From: Acidobacteriota bacterium
Lineage (GTDB): Bacteria > Acidobacteriota > Terriglobia > UBA7540
Direction of reading: 5' to 3'
Assembly (NCBI GenBank): GCA_021827255.1
Contig: JAKAWO010000217.1
Span: forward strand, 1 to 5,402
DNA length: 5,402 nt
Below, in pieces: positions 4,474-5,402 of this stretch (its first letter is position 1; each line of letters starts with the position of its first letter). The position numbers and the translations under genes were made by a program. The notes beneath the pieces were generated by a model, which was given only the letters and a program-made list of their open reading frames with translations, made no database searches and was not told where the DNA came from.

Positions 4474-5402
4474 TGACCCGGCGATTACGAAAATATGCCC
4501 AGAAGATCGCCATCGCCATTGCGCTGTTGGGGCTGGCGGCATGGATTGCCCCGGCCTTCTTCAGCGTCCGGCACTATCGCCGTCGCCTGCGAGCGTCGCT
4601 AGAGAGATCGCTCGGCCGGCCGGTGAAATTTAAAGACATTTCATTTCACCTTCTGCCCTTGCCGGGCTTCACCATAACCGACGCGGTCATCGGCGAGGCT
4701 CCGCCGTTTGGCCCGGAGCCTTTTGCCGAGGCTGGCCGGGTGGATTGCGACCTGCGCTGGCGCAGCTTGTGGGAGCGCCGACTGGATGTTTCAAGATTGG
4801 TCCTCGATCACGCGAGCCTGGACTTGGTCCGTGACCCTGCGGGGAAATGGAACATTGGAAACCTTCTCGAGAGGAGCCAACGCCCGGCCGGGGCCCATTC
4901 GGCGAGTGGCACGACGCCCGCGAGCGGCGGGTTGGATATTGAGGCGAACAACGCCCGGCTGAACTTCAAAGTAGGGCCCAACACCAAGCCGCTGGCGGTA
5001 ACCGACCTTGAGGCCAACGTGCATTTTGATCCTCGCTCGGGCCAAGTGAGCTTTCGGCTGACGGGCAGCCCGGTTCGGACCGATCTTTCGATCCCAACCC
5101 CCGGTCCTGTGAAGCTGAGCGGCGAATGGACGCCTTCATCCTCCCCGGGCGGTGAGCTTAACGCCCGCCTTGAAACCCATGGGGCGCTGCTATATGACTG
5201 GATTCCGCTGATTTCAGGACACAATCTCGGGCTTTACGGGTTATTGGACAGCGACATTCGGCTAACCGGCTCACTGCACGACGTTCGGTTCCAAGGCGTT
5301 GCTGAGCTGGCGCAGTTGCACCGGTGGGAGGCGCTTCCGCCCTCTAAACCCATGCCGATGGTCATTCATTTGCGCGGCAACTTCAACCGCGCTCCCCGGA
5401 AG
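4461..5402 (+). CDS. AsmA-like inner-membrane-anchored envelope protein, N-terminal part (runs off right edge)
   Basis: The frame is open for 314 codons to the window edge with no stop. A basic N-terminus (R-R-L-R-K) precedes one membrane segment at about 15-35, rich in Ala, Ile and Leu. Next come R-S-L-G-R-P-V-K-F-K-D-I-S-F-H-L-L-P-L-P-G-F-T-I-T-D-A, then a segment of the form 'V-x-L-D-H-A-S-L-D-L-V-R-D-P-A-G-K-W-N-I-G-N-L-L'. This is the hallmark opening of AsmA/YhdP/TamB-related proteins: an anchor, then a beta-rich periplasmic domain now thought to form a groove carrying phospholipids between inner and outer membranes. The rest (about 150-314) alternates short beta-like strands with Ser/Gly/Pro-rich turns, as expected. 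Such proteins usually exceed 600 residues, so at least half is missing here. An alternative start is the ATG at 4473. It follows lepB with overlapping reading frames, completing an envelope-directed operon. The family is recognised from its N-terminal pattern, and the exact subfamily cannot be told. Confidence 0.8.
   Translation, partial: MGPLMTRRLRKYAQKIAIAIALLGLAAWIAPAFFSVRHYRRRLRASLERSLGRPVKFKDISFHLLPLPGFTITDAVIGEAPPFGPEPFAEAGRVDCDLRWRSLWERRLDVSRLVLDHASLDLVRDPAGKWNIGNLLERSQRPAGAHSASGTTPASGGLDIEANNARLNFKVGPNTKPLAVTDLEANVHFDPRSGQVSFRLTGSPVRTDLSIPTPGPVKLSGEWTPSSSPGGELNARLETHGALLYDWIPLISGHNLGLYGLLDSDIRLTGSLHDVRFQGVAELAQLHRWEALPPSKPMPMVIHLRGNFNRAPRK

Noticed and set aside
3598..4542. Long minus-strand open frame of 314 codons opposite rnc and lepB
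   Set aside because: It is Pro/Arg/His-rich shadow coding. The opposite strand encodes intact LepB and the end of RNase III.
1..5402. CRISPR array, tRNA, rRNA, toxin-antitoxin or defence system
   Set aside because: I saw no regularly spaced repeats, no cloverleaf-like conserved arms and no defence-family motifs on either strand.

Overview
The window is ordinary GC-rich bacterial chromosome. Three features suggest an acidobacterium: the order TPR lipoprotein-like secreted protein, rnc, lepB, AsmA-like protein; the style of the secreted TPR protein, with an N-terminal helical 'ARGVDFD...L.KAGA' module; and a small Cys-containing ORF at the left edge ending C-L-G-H-L. This is an inference from gene content and protein style, not a database result.

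Layout. Positions 1-97 (minus) hold the start of a small uncharacterised protein that runs off the left edge. Positions 98-234 are a short spacer in which I see no gene. Positions 235-1035 (minus) encode TruA, the tRNA pseudouridine synthase for the anticodon arm. Positions 1036-1847 carry no intact gene. They hold a decayed 3' piece of a plus-strand radical SAM gene, interrupted by a 118-bp palindromic MITE-like element with 25-26-bp terminal inverted repeats and a perfect 15-bp internal stem. Next come a second compact palindrome and a third, end-like copy of the same terminal motif. The promoter region of the downstream operon follows, with a consensus -35, a 9-bp direct repeat just upstream and a dyad over the -10.

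From 1848 to the right edge, four plus-strand genes are packed as a likely operon: a secreted TPR protein, RNase III (rnc), signal peptidase I (lepB) and the N-terminal part of an AsmA-like envelope protein. rnc and lepB overlap by 8 bp, and lepB overlaps the next gene by 1-13 bp depending on the start, so translation is probably coupled. The grouping combines RNA processing (RNase III), protein export (LepB releases exported proteins from the membrane) and cell-envelope proteins. TruA is divergent and presumably independent.

I found no CRISPR array, tRNA, rRNA, toxin-antitoxin pair or defence system, and no intact transposase. The most interesting part is the repeat-filled wreck of the radical SAM gene at about 1185-1620.
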